Assembly: GCA_025457805.1 (NCBI GenBank) | Contig: JALOTR010000072.1 | Span: forward strand, 1-9,058 | Length of the DNA: 9,058 nt | From: Akkermansiaceae bacterium | Lineage (GTDB): Bacteria > Verrucomicrobiota > Verrucomicrobiia > Verrucomicrobiales > Akkermansiaceae | Reading direction: 5' to 3' | In this document: piece by piece, positions 7,563-9,058 of the stretch | Layout of the letters: the number at the start of each line of letters is the position of its first letter | Numbering within the stretch: position 1 is the stretch's first letter | Position numbers and translations under genes: made by a program | The notes under the pieces: model-generated | Seen by the model: the letters and a program-made list of their open reading frames with translations, nothing else | What the model was told of the DNA's origin: nothing | Databases searched by the model: none

Positions 7563-7817
7563 TCACTTCTTCTTCTGAATCAGACGCCAAATGACCAAGA
7601 CCACGATTGCTCCCACGGTGGCGATGAAGATGCCGCCGAGATCGAAGGACTCGATTTTTCCAAGCCCCACAAAGGTGCCGAGGAAACCACCGACCATTGC
7701 TCCGACGACGCCCAGCACGATGGTGACGAGACATCCGCCCGGGTCCTTGCCGGGCATGATGAACTTGGCAAGCGCACCGGCCACCAACCCTAACAAGATC
7801 CAACTGATAATTCCCAT
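7563..7817 (-). CDS. GlsB/YeaQ/YmgE family stress-response membrane protein
   Basis: The protein has 84 residues, the usual length for this family (transglycosylase-associated protein family, PF04226). Three hydrophobic segments (about 3-20, 30-51 and 61-79) are separated by the characteristic MPGKDPGG loop (21-28) and a short GLGKIESFDL turn; the tail is RLIQKKK. The ATG at 7817 gives the standard MGIISWILLG opening; TTG 7835 and GTG 7832 are in frame but would only add residues not seen in relatives. The Shine-Dalgarno sequence is weak. It is an integral cytoplasmic-membrane protein. Relatives are induced by general or envelope stress in several bacteria, but no molecular activity is known. 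It lies 58 bp downstream of the HtrA-like gene on the same strand, so co-transcription is possible. The family call is secure. Confidence 0.93.
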   Translation of the reverse strand: MGIISWILLGLVAGALAKFIMPGKDPGGCLVTIVLGVVGAMVGGFLGTFVGLGKIESFDLGGIFIATVGAIVVLVIWRLIQKKK

Positions 7818-7851
7818 AAGGTCAGAATCCACCAAAGCAATTTGAAGTCAA

Positions 7852-7875
7852 CGGGAAATCCCGAAGTCATCTTCG
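7852..7875 (-). terminator. Paired stem-loops after the HtrA-like gene
   Basis: Directly after the stop complement at 7876-7878, CGAAG and CTTCG (7862-7866 and 7871-7875) form a 5-bp stem with a 4-base loop. CGGGA and TCCCG (7852-7856 and 7859-7863) form a second, overlapping stem. No T-run follows on the minus strand, so this could be a processing or attenuating structure rather than a terminator. Confidence 0.25.
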
Positions 7876-8934
7876 TCATTGCACCGCATCCGCCGCGCTT
7901 GCGGGCTTGGAGGCCTCGGTGGCGGCTTTTGCGATCAAACGATCGGCGATGGCCTTGAGGTCCTCGACCGGGATGGCGAAACTTTCCGCCCGGTTGGCGC
8001 GGGCGATGTTCATGCCGATGCAGCGGCCATCGAGATCCAGCAAGGGCCCGCCCGTGATCGAACTGTTGCCCAGGATATCATGCTGCATCACCCGAGGGAA
8101 ACCACTGCGACGGCGTGAAAAGTCGCCGCTCATCATGTCATTGCGGTTGGCCATTTCCGAAAACAGATCGCCTTTCGCGCTGAGTCTTACCTCGGCCGTC
8201 ATCTTCTCTTTGCCGCGCATGAAGGTGACCTTGACGATGCTGCCTGCCTTGCGGTCTTTGAGCACCTCGGCGAGGTCGGTGATCTTGCTGACCTTGCTGC
8301 CTTCCAGCTCGATGATGATATCTCCCTTGCGGAGATCCGCCTCCTTGGCGCCGCTTTTTTCATTCACTTCGGCGATTTCCAACTTCTTGGAATTCTGTGC
8401 GAGCACAATGCCCAGCGCGGCCCCACCGGCAGCGGGGATTTCGCGGATTTTCGCACTCACGATGCCAACCATCGCCCTGCGGGTGGTGCGGGTGGTGGCT
8501 CCGTTGGCGATCACCCATGTGCCTTGGGGAACCTCGCTGGTCGGCGCATACACCACCGGCACGAGATCCTTGGCCTCCACTTTCAAAAGCGCCACATCCC
8601 AGGTGGGGTCCACCACGAGAAGCTTCACATCCTCATATCTCGTGCGGTCGATCACGACCAAGGGTTTTCCCAATTCCTCATACTCGCTCGCCTTGGTGAG
8701 GATATAACCATCGGCGGAAATCACCACGCCGTAGCCCGCTTCATCGCGGCCATTCATGATGACGGCGCTCGATGTCTGGAGGACGGAACGCGGCCCCTCG
8801 AAGGCAGCGACCACGGCGCGACCGGTCATGCGATAGTCCGACTCCAGGCTTTGTTGGGCCTGGGAGTGATGCGGAAACGAGGCAGCCACTGCAATGAGTG
8901 CTGCGGAGAAGATGGAGCGAGAATCAGCGTTCAC
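7876..8934 (-). CDS. Exported HtrA/S1C-like pseudo-protease with an internal PDZ domain
   Basis: The protein has 352 residues from GTG at 8934. That start gives a signal peptide ending near SQA (24-26) and overlaps the upstream gene's stop by 11 bases; no Shine-Dalgarno is visible, so coupling is likely. The trypsin-like fold is recognisable: GYGVVISADGYILT (67-80), WDVALLKV (112-119), GIVSA (157-161), QHDILGNSSITGGPLLDLDG (284-303), FAIPVEDLK (319-327). A PDZ domain (about 172-252, with LRKGDIIIELEG at 201-212 and VKVTFMRG at 234-241) sits between the GIVSA strand and the nucleophile segment, not after the protease as in DegP. Against HtrA, the His position is Ser83, the Asp is kept (Asp113) and the Ser position is Thr294 (gap-free with QTDAAINPGNSGGPL). 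Proteolysis is therefore unlikely; a scaffold, chaperone or regulatory role is inferred. Confidence 0.88.
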   Translation of the reverse strand: MNADSRSIFSAALIAVAASFPHHSQAQQSLESDYRMTGRAVVAAFEGPRSVLQTSSAVIMNGRDEAGYGVVISADGYILTKASEYEELGKPLVVIDRTRYEDVKLLVVDPTWDVALLKVEAKDLVPVVYAPTSEVPQGTWVIANGATTRTTRRAMVGIVSAKIREIPAAGGAALGIVLAQNSKKLEIAEVNEKSGAKEADLRKGDIIIELEGSKVSKITDLAEVLKDRKAGSIVKVTFMRGKEKMTAEVRLSAKGDLFSEMANRNDMMSGDFSRRRSGFPRVMQHDILGNSSITGGPLLDLDGRCIGMNIARANRAESFAIPVEDLKAIADRLIAKAATEASKPASAADAVQ

Positions 8935-9058
8935 CGAGATTGAGAGTTATGGTTTCCTTTTTGCCACCGCGTTCGATTTCCAGAACGACTTCATCCCCTG
9001 AGGACATTTCCTTGAGCAGGGCCTGCATGTCCTCGCGTTTGGAAAGCGCGGTTTCGTT
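8924..9058 (-). CDS. PDZ-domain protein, C-terminal 44 residues (5' end outside window)
   Basis: Reading into the window on the minus strand, an open frame gives 44 residues ending at TGA (8926-8924). The sequence has the form of the last helix and strands of a PDZ domain: REDMQALLKEM (8-18), GDEVVLEIERGGK (21-33) and ETITLNLGER (35-44). This is the usual end of HtrA/DegP-type and related exported PDZ proteins. It overlaps the following gene by 11 bases, so the two are almost certainly translated from one message. Since the downstream partner is a predicted pseudo-protease, this gene may encode an active S1C protease or a second PDZ paralogue. The visible part cannot decide this. Confidence 0.75.
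   Translation of the reverse strand, partial: NETALSKREDMQALLKEMSSGDEVVLEIERGGKKETITLNLGER

Noticed and set aside
1..9058. Phage, transposon, CRISPR, toxin-antitoxin or defence genes
   Set aside because: No transposase, integrase, nuclease or repeat-spacer pattern was seen; all gene-sized frames are explained by envelope or secreted proteins.

Overview
The window looks like chromosomal DNA of a G+C-rich bacterium of the Verrucomicrobiota, probably near the Verrucomicrobiales. This is an inference from protein style: a DUF1501 protein, a very large secreted protein mixing lamin-tail, LamG-like, CotH and autotransporter-strand modules, and a closing module of the 'DGVxNLxxYAxG' type. All of these are common in that phylum and in planctomycetes. 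No rRNA, tRNA, CRISPR array or insertion sequence was seen.

Left end, plus strand (1-1228): the C-terminal 225 residues of a DUF1501 protein. It overlaps by one base (TGATG) a small membrane-anchored protein whose C-terminal domain resembles the periplasmic part of GspG-type pseudopilins. The two are very probably one translationally coupled operon. They meet the next gene tail to tail across 15 bp that carry a short hairpin.

Centre, minus strand (7438 down to 1244): one gene of 2064 codons for an exported, multi-modular surface or secreted protein. Modules from the N-terminus are a signal peptide, a lamin-tail domain split by an inserted LamG-like domain, a chitobiase-C-terminal-like domain, a CotH kinase-like domain, an InlB B-repeat-like domain, a jelly-roll-like segment, a Big-like domain, an unassigned segment, an autotransporter-strand region and a typical verrucomicrobial C-terminal module. 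Its leader carries a G-rich tract that could fold as a quadruplex and also holds a Shine-Dalgarno-like sequence.

Right end, minus strand (9058 down to 7563): the last 44 residues of a PDZ-domain protein, overlapping by 11 bases an exported HtrA/S1C-like protein. The latter has a PDZ domain inside its protease fold and lacks two residues of the catalytic triad. A small GlsB/YeaQ/YmgE-type membrane protein follows 58 bp downstream. Together these suggest a cell-envelope quality-control or stress locus.

The least expected signals are the pseudo-protease with an internal PDZ, the nested LamG/lamin-tail architecture, and a dispersed heptamer TGTTAGA (seven copies). The heptamer is written with otherwise rare codons and occurs in more than one reading frame and orientation.
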